The notes below the pieces were generated by a model, which was given only the letters and a program-made list of their open reading frames with translations, had not been told where the DNA came from and ran no database searches. DNA of 64,000 nucleotides from Phoebastria nigripes (lineage: Eukaryota > Chordata > Aves > Procellariiformes > Diomedeidae): NCBI GenBank assembly GCA_035582835.1, contig JAYKAV010002775.1, forward strand, positions 370,211 through 434,210, written 5' to 3'. Within the stretch, counting starts at the first letter, position 1. Each line of letters opens with the position of its first letter. This document shows, piece after piece, positions 48,401 to 60,795 of this stretch. A program made the translations under genes and the position numbers.

Positions 48401-49990
48401 GATGGCTTTAGTTTGATACAGCACTACCCTGCTGCAGACATCCTGCAGGACTACTATGTGTGTTTTAAATTTGAATAGCCTGAATAAGCAAGAGGCTGCA
48501 ATAATATGGCAAGAGGAATTGTACAGTGCTGTGTCATCTTCACATGATCCTTTTGTTCACTAAAAATGAATGTTCCTTTTCATGTGCAAATCCTCGTGTA
48601 AGTCTCGTTATGGTTGTGAGACACCTTAGAGGAATAGCATCGTGACTTGGTTTTCTTTCCAGTAGTGAAGAGGCATTTTTTTTGTCTGTGTAGTTAATGG
48701 TTGTTGCTGACCAACTGTATATCAAAGTTCAGGTAATTAAGCCAACAGTTTGTGTTACATGCAAAACTCCTGAGGCGGTGACCACAGACTGGTTTTTAAG
48801 ACAATGACTACAATGGGCGCCTTATCAGAAAGTTAAAATTATCTGAAGTACCCAGCTGTGAAGTGCTTTGGTCACGTTGTAACTCTGAACAACTGTTGAT
48901 GTAGTTTGTAGTCCTGCTGGCAGCAATGACAGCGAGGGTGCCAGTGTCGCTTGATTAGCTGTTCGTTGTGGAGCTGGAGAGCTGAAGGCTGGACGTCAGC
49001 AACCACAGTTCTTCAAGAGCGTATTTGCTTTCCTGAGAAGCTGTTTTTGCTTTGTAATACTCTCTTGAAGGCAGAAAAGACTAGAAACTCCTGACATCAG
49101 AAACTTGAATTCATTGTAAATGGCATCTAAGCTGTTTCCAGGCCACAGGAACGGTTTCCAGCTGTTAGCCAGGCTGGACAGACTTCATCACTGGACCCAA
49201 AAGCTGTCATGCCTACAGATCATGCACTTTGACACGCTCCCTTTTCTGATGAAGCACGTTAATCGGTCTCTTATTAATAGAGGCCAATTAACAAAGGGAA
49301 GGGAAAAACTCCCATTTCCTCTGTGTTGAGATAACAAGACAAATTGGAGGGGCGGGCAGTACTGTGAAGAGTTAAACTTCATGCCAATAGAGATCTGTGT
49401 TTAGCCATGGNGGGGTGGCACTTGCAGATCGATCAACTGCTATTCGTGTGTGTGCATTGAAATTGTGTACTTTGTCCTTGGAAATCCGTCCTCATTTCTG
49501 GTGGGGAGTGAGCTCCTCTGCCCACTGACCGCACAGTCACCATATNAATGCGGATGCCATGGCCAGCGGGGACCAAGAGCTCGCCTGCAGCCACGGCGCT
49601 GGAAGAGCTCGGCTCCTGCGACTGGAATCCAGTTGTTGGACAGATTGGAGGCTTGGGCACCCGGCTGTTAACATTGAGATGCCTTTCTGCCAGCTCTCTG
49701 TCATGAATTTCAGACTATTCATAGTTGAGATGAGTCTGCGTATTATTTGGGGTGATGTTTTTCTTCAGATGACTGGTGGTGTGCTGCTGCATTGGTTTTC
49801 TACCCTACCATTGGAATCGCTGCCCTACATTGATGGTATTTTTGTCACTGTGCAGAATCTTGGATTATACTAAAAGGTGTTTGACTGTGGAGGCTACTGA
49901 CTTTGTCCTTCATTCNGTTATTTTCCTTCCTGTAGCCCTCATAGCAAATGGCATGCTGAAACCGAGAAATAAACCTTGGAGCATGTGTTC
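45451..49990 (+). other. TBC1D24: Probable TBC1D24 3' UTR
   Basis: About 4.5 kb without a recognisable coding exon follows the stop codon, up to a polyadenylation signal candidate at 49968. Human TBC1D24 also has a 3' UTR of several kilobases, as I recall. Composition stays AT-rich to about 48.9 kb and then rises. Open frames here (for example 49559-49873) are unconvincing. Transcription through the whole stretch is inferred. Confidence 0.45.
49968..49973 (+). terminator. TBC1D24: Candidate polyadenylation signal AATAAA
   Basis: AATAAA followed within 15-30 bases by GT/T-rich sequence (CATGTGTTCTCTC), a canonical layout for 3' end formation. A second AATAAA occurs near 51139, beyond the N gap. 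Use of either is unproven. Confidence 0.45.
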
Positions 49991-50703
49991 TCTCACCTGA
50001 ACTCTTCGCTGCAGTAAAGCGATTATGCAGTTTCTGACCGTTTTACAAGATCTCACAGGGCTTCCACTGAGATCAGGTGCCAAACTGAATCTAAAAAAAC
50101 CTTGATTGGCAAATTCTGAAATAAGCCTTCTTCCCTTTGGTGGGGCCAGAGAGCGTGTTTTGCCCCAGCCCAGCCTGAGTTTAAAATGGAGCTCAGAGGT
50201 GTCTTCTGGCCACCAACGCTTGTAAATTGTAGATCAGACCAACAGTGCCGTTGCATCCTCTGCATGTAAACACCGTCATCGACTCTGCTACATCCTGCAG
50301 CCGCTGTCAGTCAGCGCTGCTCTCGCTGGAGGCTGTGCCTTCCTTGTGCCAGCACAAACGTGACTGTTGGCAGCAGGCAGGCAGCTCAGTCAGGGAACTG
50401 CTTGTTTAAAACTAGTATTTTTGTTCTTCTTGATGGCTTGGTTTTAACCTGGATCTCTTCCCTGCCCGTGTCCCTGATAGCGCAGATGCTTTTTGCCATG
50501 GTTGAAAGGAATGTTTCTAGTTAGCAGCGCTGGTTTAAACAAATATTCCTGTTACTTAAGCCTAGTCTTTGCCAATGCCTGGAACTTAAATGTAAGACTT
50601 GTGGGAACTACAGGAACTTATTGGTATAGTTGGAGGATATCAAGATGCTCTGAGCAAAATGCCTTTGGAAACTCCCCCACAGGCAATGACCAAGGAAGTG
50701 AAG

Positions 50704-50719
50704 AAAAAAAAAAAAAAAA
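50704..50719. repeat. Poly-A tract at gap edge
   Basis: A run leading directly into the second N gap. The sequence after the gap begins AAAACCCCACAAACCC, so the gap probably spans an A/AC-rich simple repeat. Confidence 0.9.
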
Positions 50720-50874
50720 NNNNNNNNNNNNNNNNNNNNNNNNNNNNNNNNNNNNNNNNNNNNNNNNNNNNNNNNNNNNNNNNNNNNNNNNNNNNNNNNN
50801 NNNNNNNNNNNNNNNNNNNNNNNNNNNNNNNNNNNNNNNNNNNNNNNNNNNNNNNNNNNNNNNNNNNNNNNNNN
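50720..50874. other. Assembly gap (155 N)
   Basis: A continuous N run bounded by A-rich sequence. The long open frames crossing it arise only from the N bases. Confidence 0.99.
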
Positions 50875-53800
50875 AAAACCCCACAAACCCAACATATACA
50901 CCTCATACACAACACCGGGGCCTCCTGTGCTGCTGTACACGGGTGTTTCCAAGAGCAAAGTTGTGGTCTAAGGCGTTGCAATGTGGAAAAGGGATTGCTG
51001 AGCTTGCAGAAACAATTCACAGATGATTTTCATGCCAGCTCTCTGCACTGCCACGATGGGGGTTTGCTGCAAAGAAAGCCTGTGGCCACTAGAGGTTACC
51101 CTTCGCCTGGTGGTCAGCTTCTTTCTCCCTCCATTACAAATAAATCCGTTCTTGCAAGCCAAAAGTCCCAGAATTTAGTAAATATTATCAGGCTGAGTAC
51201 TTCTTTTTTAAGAGATGGGAGTAGGGAAAAGGGGTATGAATAGGCTTTCTCCCCTTGATTTCCAGAAGTGAGCTTAGCATTAAATACCGTAAGTCACAAT
51301 TTTACAACTCCCTTAAAGGCCTTAAACTTAATAACAAAGGTGCTCAGTAGCAGGAAAATATAACTGAGGGATCTTGAGGAGCTGAGCAATGCAGGCTGCT
51401 GGATTTGAACCTTACAGCTACTTTAAACTACGTGGCTGAGGACCTGAAAGGAAAATGGTATGCTTGATTGCATCAAGTACTAGGAGCCCTTTATCATTCC
51501 TGGAGGGGCTTGATGATGGGAAAGTTATGGGTGATGTCTCACAGGGCTGGTAGTTCATAATGAAGCTGGAGGAGCCTTAACTCCTGGAAAAGGAAGGCTG
51601 TCCTCTGTCTTGCTGTGGTGCTGTGGTATGAGAAGAGCGTGATGCTTGCTAGTTGTGCCTTTTTTTCTGAATTTTCTATGCACAGTCTTTTCTGTAAATG
51701 TGACACGGATACCTGCTTCCTTGGGAGATGTTTTGTAACCAGCTGATGGCACAAGACTGCTTCTGGCAGAAAACATAAAGTTTTTCCTGCCTTTTAAAGC
51801 ACCCCATTGGGTGTTTCCAGACCTGCCTTGCTATCACTCTTCCCAAGCACCGCTTTGGGTTGCAAAGCCTCTGCATGAGCAGCTGGGAGAGTTGTGGCTC
51901 GACTCCTTGGCCGTGCTCTGGTGTTGTAGGCTGCTTCTGACTCTGTTTTCAAATCACACAAATGGCTTCTCAGTGGAACTGGATCCAGACTTTAGCTGGG
52001 CGATATTTGAGAGCATTCAGCTCCTGTTTTGCTAACCTGGTGCTGGCTTCTCTTGTGCAAATGTAGATAAGGCGCTGTCTACGCTGTCCCTGAACCTGGA
52101 AAAACACCTCCCCGTTGCTGACACAGCTTCAGTTCATTGCTTGCTTAGTGAGTCACCTTCCTTTTTGTGGTTAAGTTGTCCTGCAAAGTTAAGGGCTGTG
52201 CCCTCCATCTGCCATTGACTGGCAGGGTTTCTGACTGGACTTGTCCTCCTCCTGATCTCTCACAGCCGCAAGGTGACGGAGGCAGCTTTGGAAACCGGTA
52301 GGGAAGAGTGCAAGTCCAGCGAGGCAGTCATCAGTGCCTTGTCCTCCCAGCCTGTGTGATGCTGGATCCTCCATGCCATAAATGACGGGGAGTCCANGTT
52401 TTTGACCTGCAAGCGTTGCAGACGGAGCAGCACCAGCGTTGGCTCCACCAGCTCAGCAGGGCCAGCTGGCTGCAACCAGCACTCTCCCACTCACGGTGGC
52501 TGGGGCACAGTCTATTTCTCTTCCTCAAACGTTCCTGCTCGTGCTGTGAAATCCTGCTTCCTTAAAGCCCTCTGGGTTAACGTGAAGCCCCATTTTTTCC
52601 ACCTCGCACTGTGAAGCTCTCTGCTGTGCTGCAGGGATTGTCTCAGGCAGCCAGCCCCTTTCAAGAACCATTGCACATGGGCTCCTGCATCGCTTGNCTT
52701 CTGCAGGGGTCTGAGTATGCCGTGCTTTGGTAGACTCATCTTGTTGAGGCTCTGAATTCAAGCCCAACAAAGACCACAACTAGAACGAGGTTGATTGCTC
52801 GCTATGAATCCTGCAGAGCAACAACTTGTCCAGTTTTGTTCAAGGGAGGTTTAGGACTGAAACTTCAAGAGTTGTCACTGTTTGCTGAGCTGGGTAGAGG
52901 TGTACGTCTGGGCTGGTATTTTGTCCCTTGACCTCTTGCATGCTGAATCATCTATGCTCGATGGAGATGGTCCTTAGCAGCGAGAGGGCAGCTTCTACCT
53001 GCTCAAGCAGCACAAGGCCAGTGGCTATGGGGGTCTTGCTGAGCTGCGGTGCCCTGCAGCCAGAGTCGTGGCAGCCAGCTGGCGGTTGAGCTGGCAGGAT
53101 AGCTACATCTGCATCAGTTCTTTCTATCATCTCGGCACCCACAGAAGCTTTGCCACACACTAGCTGCGTCTCCGCAAGCAATGCAGCACGCCGCAGCCAC
53201 CCCTTCCCCTCACTCGGAGGACAGCATGTAGAGATAACCCTTGGGGAAGGTGGCACAGGGGAGTCCAGGCTTCCTTGCTGCCTCCACAGCCAAAGTGCTG
53301 CAGGATCTTCCTCATGGCCACATTCACGCAAACTTAATGGGGGGAAGAGGCAGCAAAGTCTCAGAGATGCTGAGTTTCTCCAGGTTTGGCTGCCTGTTTC
53401 ATAGAACCGGGAAGCGAGGCTCTAGTACTGCCTCCGAGGGAAGGGCTGCAGCGTGGGTGTAACCCTTGTTGGATAGTAGAGAGTCCCCCCCAGTTACCCA
53501 CCCTTGAGACAAAGCCAGAGGAAAACTGATTTCAGCAGTTCCACAGCTCACAGAAATACTTGTTGATATTCTTCCTCTAAGGATCTGCCTAATTTTTACC
53601 GATTGTCATAACCTATATGCATAAGTTCATTATGCTTTCTCTTACGCTACAGGAACACCAGCCACAGCTCCTACGTAGCAGTGTGATCTTGCACTCTTCT
53701 GGGGCAGATAAAGGCAAAGCATTTCTCAAAGTCACAGTTTCACTTGCAGCCATGCCGTGGGTTGTGCACCTGGGTTTGTTCCCCACTCGTGAGGGAGCAG

Positions 53801-55243
53801 TTTAGCTTTAAGGACTGCAGGGCTCTACTCAACCGTAACTCTCAGCATTCTGAGGGTGTGGGTCTTCTTGGGACAGCTTCCTTCCCTAATGAGCAATAAC
53901 ATAATCACATACAGATTTTTGAAATTGCAGAAGTGGAAACCACAGGGGGAATAACTGACTAGCAGAGGAAATTTGATTAACACGTGTTTGACACAGCCTT
54001 GGGGGCAGAGGTAGAGGTTTCCAAGAAAGAGTCAAAGCACCTCTCTCTCCAGGACGGCTGCCTCTCTTGTGCTCAGCCCTCTGACAGTTTTGGAGCTGCC
54101 TCTAGCTCGGACTGGCATCTTGGAGAGAATTTCTAGCCTGTATTTGGGAGGGGAGATGTGCTGCTGCTTTGGCTGGTGGGAGCAGATGTTCGCTCTAGCC
54201 CGTTCCCTGGGTCAGAGCAACCTCCAGCTGGTGCCTGCCCCGACTCCGGGGCTGCCCTAAAGAGCTGTTTGCAGAGGGTCCAGGGCTCCCAAAAGAAAAG
54301 GCAAGGGCAGGCTCTTGGCCTGTAAACCAGCATAAACAAGCTCCAAGCAGAAGCCTTTGGCCTGAATTGTGTCTCATGACCTCTGCTGTGATCCGTCTCC
54401 CACGCAGCCAGAACCTACTTGCAGGGGCTGGATCTGTGTTTCCTTGTACACACGACAAGGGTACGCTCTCATGACCATCCATACTAGCCAGTTCTTGCCC
54501 TGCCTTTACGCTGTTTTTTTGAGGCAAAGGATGTTTTTAAGGGCTTAATGTTTAATCTGCACCCTACTAACCAGAAGAACTTGCAGAGGTTAAACGAGAC
54601 TGGGAGATGGCTGCACAAGGCCTTCTTCCTTTCCAGGGTCCGTGTGCCTCCAGCCCGGGAGGTTTTCAGAAGCGCAGGGATGTGAAATCCAGCCGCTTGC
54701 TGTGGCTGGTGAAAGGCACGTGATGAACAGCTACCTCCAAGGCAAAGGAGTTGTGCTGCGAGCACAGGAAAGAGGGAGAATTAGAAAGTTTTGAATTTCT
54801 GGGCAGTGTTTTTGCAGAAACATGCCGCTCTTGTGAAAGCAGGAGCAGACGTGTTCGGCAGAAAGCCCTCCGCGGCCCTGGGTGCTGCCGCAGCAACACC
54901 TTTCCCCCCAGGTCATGCCAAGGCCGTGGGACCAGCTCTGTCCCTCCTGCCATCAGGCGTGGGCTCTTAGGCCACCTCAGGGTGGGACTGCACGGTCTCC
55001 CCTCTTCCAGGGCTGCATGACTGGGGATCGTCCAGAAGGTCCCACTTGAAACCCGCAGCCAGCCGGTGTCCTCTGAGCGACGGCTCTGCCCTGGCCTCAA
55101 ACAACCCCCAGTGTTTTCCCTGAAGGACCTTATCTTGAACAAATCTTCCCCGCTGCTGGTCGCTCACAGTCGCTGAAACAACCACAGAAGGGATTTGTCC
55201 TGAAAGCCCCTGGGGGCCAAAAATTTCTCTGTCCCAATCACAA
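50875..55243. other. Intergenic, nothing recognised
   Basis: GC content rises across this stretch. An AATAAA near 51139 is the only regulatory-type motif noted. Open frames lack recognisable products. Confidence 0.45.
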
Positions 55244-55420
55244 ATGTTTCCTGCTGCCTTTCCTGCAGAGGAGCATGCAGCTGGGTTTAGACCGTGCGGT
55301 CCCCAGGGGCTCCCCGGCGAGGTCCGGAGCATCGTGCTGCCGCTCCCCAGCCAGCCGCCCCGGCGGGGAGCTCCTCGCCCGCATCTCCCGGTGAGTGAAC
55401 GGCGAAGAGCCGAGTGCCAC
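55244..55420 (+). promoter_or_regulatory. CpG-rich patch with a donor-like site
   Basis: CpG-dense sequence with a good splice donor (CTCCCG/GTGAGTGA, GT at 55391). A short open frame covers it but matches nothing I recognise. It could be a small CpG island or a non-coding first exon. Confidence 0.25.
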
Positions 55421-57656
55421 AGGCTCTGCCAGGGCTGCTCCAGCACACGGCAGCTTTTCTGCAAGCATGGAAATGGGGAGGGTTGGGCCATGAGGATGAG
55501 TAGGGTGCCGGGACAGAGCAATAGCTTGGGTGAGTGTGGTGCCTGTGCATCAGCAAATATTACTAATATGTATGTAGCTGTACAGGCATTCTTAAAGAAT
55601 GAGCTATTCCTGAGCTCAGGCTGTCCCGTGTGATCCTGACTGTGTCAGCTGATGGGAAAAAAACCTCTTTAGGGAAGAAATGGCGTGTTCCTCGGAGAGG
55701 CCCAGGGCTGTGCACGTCCCCCCCTCCTCTGTGCTCAGCCAGCTCGGAGCCAGCTGCGTGCGAGGGATGGGGTGAGGACAGAGCGATGTCGAGTCCTGGA
55801 GAGAGGATAGAGGAGGGACCAAACTCAGCTTTGGCTCGAGATGTTTGGCTTGCCGGAGATTTACCACCCTGACCTTAATTAAGGGGCTGGAATCTAATCA
55901 CAGCCCACCGTGTTGCTGGGAGGTGTCGTCCCTTTCCCGGCACACGCGGGGGGTATCCAGCCACTCTCCCCCTCCGGGGACAGGAGGGTGGTCGGGAGGG
56001 CNAGTCCCATGTGGGGCCGGGCTGCGGGGACGCCACGGGGACTGCGCTCATCCCTGGCTGTCCCCGGTTTCCATCGGGGACTAAAGGTGACAGTGTTTCC
56101 CTTTCTCTCAAAAGACAATGGAATCACAAAGCTGGATTTATTCCCACTGTAAAACCCCTTGGTTTTATAAAACCCTCAAAGCAGTGCTGGAAAGCACAAT
56201 GCTTCGTTACCTGTGTTGTCATCCCGGCTTTGTGCCGCAGCTGTCCTTACCTCTGGCTTTCTGAACCATGCCAGTATATTTCAAAATCTGACAGTAAATA
56301 AAATACATAAAATCAGCTTCTTTTACTCTGTTCCACATATGCTGCCCTTGAAGTTCTGCGCTGTACTTACGGGATATGGTAGAAAGAGGAACTGATTGTT
56401 TTCATGTGTCCCCCACATATTTCCACTGAGTCTCCTCTATCTCTTCCCCTTTTCTGAGCCAATATCCCTGTGTGATCTTTTGTCATCCACAAACGCTCTT
56501 GCCCTTTTCATCCGCATCCACTGAACTTCGCCGTCTCGGCTGTGTCTTCTTCAAAACCCAGTGGTTAATGTAGTCATGCCTCTCTGCCCCCAACAGAGAG
56601 CCCAAATTCAAGATCTCCCTGCAGCCCTGAGATGCCTGTTGAGCCCGTGATGGATGGCCAGCCTAAAAAGCACTAAAAAGCAGAGGACTGGGCTTTGGAA
56701 ACCCTGGGGTCATGGTCCAGATCTGCTGCTTCGGTGGCATTGAGGTGAGCAGGTCCATGCTGCAGGACCGTGCTGCAGGTCCATAGTACACCGTAATTTC
56801 TCCTACCAAATACCATCTTTCTTGGGTATTTCACCCTTGAGGGCAGCGCATCTCCTGCCGACAACGGTGGGCATGGCTGGACGCTGCCTTTGGCTGAGGC
56901 TTGGGGTGCACCTGTAATACAAATATAAAAGGATAGTAGGATCCTGCAGGTAACCGACCCGCTCCCTGCTCTGCTGAAAACTTGCACTGGAGATGCACTG
57001 GAGGTCTCTGGATTTCCTTGTGGTCTTTTCTCTTTGCTAGGATAGCAAAGCGGTCTGATTAAAACCATCTTTGACTAGGCATGATGGAGCTTCCTCCAGA
57101 GGAGGTGTATGATGCCATGGCCAGCACGGCCAAGGATGAGCATGGGCAGAGGAAACCCCAGCACCATCCCCAGCCTGCCTCCGGCACCCCGGAGAAAGGC
57201 TGTGACAGCTCCAGGCTGCCACAGACCATGGTCCCACCTGGACCTGCCTCTGCTTTCCCCAGCTGCAGCAGCCGGAGACGTTCGCTACTCATTCCCTTTC
57301 GCAGACGTGCGCAGAGCTGGCCCAGCCGCCCTGGTCCGGCAAATCCCAGCCTTGGGGCCAGGGCTGACGGGAAATCTTGTGCTTTTTCTTCTTCCTCCTG
57401 CAAGGAGGCTCTAAAATACAGTCTTCAGGGGCTGGCTACATCCCTGGCTGCAAGCACCAGTGCTTTCTTTCTGGAGGTTTAGAGGAGAAGGCAACGCATG
57501 AAGCCAGAGACGGGAGACCCTGAAAGCTCAGCCCAGCCCACCCCGTCTCGGGATGTGAATTTTGGACAGTGGGGTTTTGTGATTGTTTTCTGCAGCCCAA
57601 GAGGAACAGAAACTCTTCCTTCCCACCGCCGGGCCTTTCCTGCGTCGTTGTGGTCT

Positions 57657-57692
57657 TGCTCATTCCCGATGAGATGCTCATTCCCGATGAGG
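57657..57692. repeat. 18-base tandem duplication
   Basis: Two adjacent copies of TGCTCATTCCCGATGAGR differing at the last base. No coding context is evident. Confidence 0.9.
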
Positions 57693-58650
57693 CGCCCATG
57701 CTTTTGGAAAACAGGTGCTGGCCTCCGTGCCCAGCGTGCCCTGGCGCGGGGCTCCGGGCAGCTCAGATAAGCAGATGTGCGCTTCGTCCCCATGATTAGC
57801 TAACCGTCCTCTCGGTACTGGCGCGATGTTTTGCATTGGGTGTTGTAGGAGAGGAACTGCCTGCAAGAGAGATGTGAAACCCAGGAAACAGAAAAATGAC
57901 TCTTAAAATAAAAAGGCCTCGTGCCTTGCCCAGCAGCNGCTCTGGAGCCAGCTGGGCAGCTCCCATTCCCCAGCAAACCGAGCAAGGAAATAACGGCCTG
58001 AGAGGGAAATAACAAAAGCAAAGGAAAACACGTTCCTTCTCCCTTTCAGTTTGTCTTTGCTAAAACAAAGTGATAACCGAGTGCTGTTTAATTTGGCTCA
58101 CCCGCAGCATTTGGTTTGGGTGCTCCTGGGCAGCAAGGACACGGCTGGGAAAGCAGAGCTGGCTGCCGCATCCTTTGCCTGACAGCTGGGCAGGGAGGTG
58201 AGACCGTGGGGATGTCATGCCCCATCGTGAGTTAACAGAGGCTGCCGGGGGCCAGAGTGCGGTGCCCGTGGACCCCCCGGCCAGGCAGAGGAAGATTGGG
58301 GTGCTGCCAGCACCCACACCCAGAAACACATCTGCAGGAAAACTGGTCACTCCAACTCATGCACAGAACAGTTGTTAGGGACAATCTAACCCTGTTTTGG
58401 CAAATTTCTTCACCCAGTCAAAAATATCCTTTTCTATATGTATTAGTCAAGCCCGGCAGAGAAGTGTGTGCAGGAGGAGGCAGGGCGGGAGGCAGGGATA
58501 CGCCGCGTCCGACGAGCCCCAGAGGAGAGGAGCTTTGGGGGCTCCCAGCCAGCTGCCACCGAGCTGCCACCAGCACCGACACCAGCTCAATCTCGTCTCT
58601 AGTTGTTGGGGGGTCCATAGGCCTGAGAAGCCCGGAGGAGAGGCTGGTAT

Positions 58651-58699
58651 GGCAAGCACGGCACAGCACGGCACAGCACGGCACAGCACGGCACAGCAG
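58651..58699. repeat. 10-base minisatellite, unit GCACAGCACG
   Basis: About 4.5 copies of GCACAGCACG. It keeps frames open on both strands, which explains the repetitive peptides predicted there. Confidence 0.95.
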
Positions 58700-60750
58700 C
58701 CAGCCAGAGGCAGCATGCCGGAGGTGATGCTCCATCAGAGGGCAGGAGCCGAGGCTGGAGGAGCCAAAAGCAGAGCAGCCGTGTGGGAATACCTGGGGAG
58801 TGCCAGAGGGATTGGATTTAATTTGNTAATTGGTAGCGGGGTACTCTGATGAGAGCTGAGCCAGGCAGGGAGGCAGAGGAGGGGAGGCTCCTGCCCTGGC
58901 ACAGCTCAGAGCAGAAAGACAGCGATTTTCTCGGCCACCTCACCACACGGCAGCGGCAGCTCTGCAGAAAGGCGGCGTGTCCTGCCAGCCAGCCACGGTT
59001 TTATTTCCCTCTCCGCCTGCCAGCTCTGCAGGCTGAGGGAGAGCTGGCAGCACGGAGGAGGAGCGGGTTTGTGGAGGGTGGGCAGAGCCATGGCACTGTC
59101 CCAGCCCAGTGATGAAGGACAGATTCGGGGCAGCCCGGCACACGGCTCTGAAGCAGCTCCCGTCCAGGCAGCAGAAAGCCTCTGCCCTCGCCTTTCCTGG
59201 TAGAAACCAACCCATGTTTTCTCCCCAAAACTGAGCGTGGTGCCGAGCAACCACCCAAAATCAGGCTTCTCTTCCTCAGCACCCTGTGGCTGCTCGTTCT
59301 TGGCATTTGCCAGCAGCTCCATCCCCAAAAAGAGGTGGCCACGCAGCCAGAGCGCAGCACCCCAGGCTTTGCCTTGCCCTGCCACGTCCTGTTCCCAATG
59401 TGCTCCTCACCCTCAGTGCCCCGGGGCACCCGGGTCACCAGCCCCTGGGGCCGGCAGGGAAATGTCCATGGGCACACAAGTCCCAGCTGCATCCCGGACT
59501 GGCTCCTGGCTCTCCTGCGTGGAATGGCGTCTGCCATCGCTGCAGGAAAGATAACAAATACCACCTGCTCCTGCAAGCATCTGGCAGGAAAATCCCGTGG
59601 TTTGGAGGCTCCAATGCTGGACCACCCTGTGCTTTGGGTTTACGCCGCTCCAGGTGTCTCCGCATGGGAGCACAGCCCCACACCCGGCTCCCTGCCACTG
59701 AGCATCCCTCCCACTGGCTTTGCTGGAGCTCGCTTCTGCCGGGTCTGGCATAGAGGACAAGCTCTATCGCTTGTGCGAAGTAACATAAACATGCGTGGTG
59801 CTTTACACGTTGAGCTGCTGNTCACCATTGATTAAGAGCCGTCACCGCCAGCTTCCAGCCTGCATCCCTGTCTCACCAAGCATCATCTCTCCAAAAGTGT
59901 CTCTCCAGGACACATCAGCTGCCCCAGTCCCCCATTTGCCGACCGGCTTCCCAAAAACCAGGCGTGGGGTTGCGGCAGGGAGGTTTGCCATGCTGGCTTT
60001 CAGTATTTGTCTTCAAGAGCTCTGAGATGCAGCACAAGTACAGGCTCAGTACTGAGAAAACCGCGTCAGCTCCTTCTAGCAATGCAAAGCCGGTGATCAA
60101 GGACCCAAAATCTGCTACGGCACTGCAGGTGCATCCAGCACTTTAAAGAGAGGGTTGCTGAAATGTGTGAGGGGCGGCTAGGGCATCCCACACAGAGCTC
60201 ACCCAACGCCCAAGAAATTCCTGCCATTTTGATGGGTCCATTTGATGGTAAAATTAGCTGGTCGTGCCACGTCAGAGAGGATCGCCCAACCAAGCAGCAG
60301 AAGCAGCACCGTGCGACTTCCACAAGTAACTATGGTAACCCAGAGCAAATAAATGCTATTTTCAAACCACGGGCAGAACCTCCTTGTGGGAAGCCCTGGC
60401 TGATCCCAGCTGCCAGCTGAGTGCTGGGGTCCAGGCATGGATGCCCTGAGGAGCAAGGGATGGGGAAGACCAGCCAATGCACAGGGTGTGGTTCTGGAGA
60501 GGACCAGGAGCTCCTCCTGCTTGTCTCCTGGCATGTCAGGAAAAGGGCAGTGGGAAAAAAAAAACAGCTTTTCTCTGCACTGTCCCTAGAAGCTGAAGAA
60601 ACTGTAGAAACAGGGATGATTTCCCAGCTGCATTTGCCCACAAGCATGGCATGGGAAAGAGGGAGATTAGAGGTTTTATATAGGGCAGGAAAGTCCTGGA
60701 CAGAGAGATGAGAAGGGATCAGGATTAGATTAGGTTAGATGAGAATAGAA

Positions 60751-60795
60751 TAGGGTAGGGTAGGGTAGGGTAGGGTAGGGTAGGGTAGGGTAGGG
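60751..60795. repeat. (TAGGG)9 microsatellite, telomere-like
   Basis: Nine perfect TAGGG units, preceded by a degenerate run containing ATTAGATTAGGTTAGA and followed by TAGGATAGGACAGG. Nine GGG tracts spaced by two bases are a strong G-quadruplex candidate on the + strand. Confidence 0.97.

Noticed and set aside
50493..51243. Frames spanning the second N gap
   Set aside because: Open only because N codons are not stops and the edges are A-rich.
58397..58849. 150-codon frame containing repeated STAQHGTARH-type peptides
   Set aside because: The repeats come from a 10-base minisatellite; all frames of the tract look similarly repetitive.
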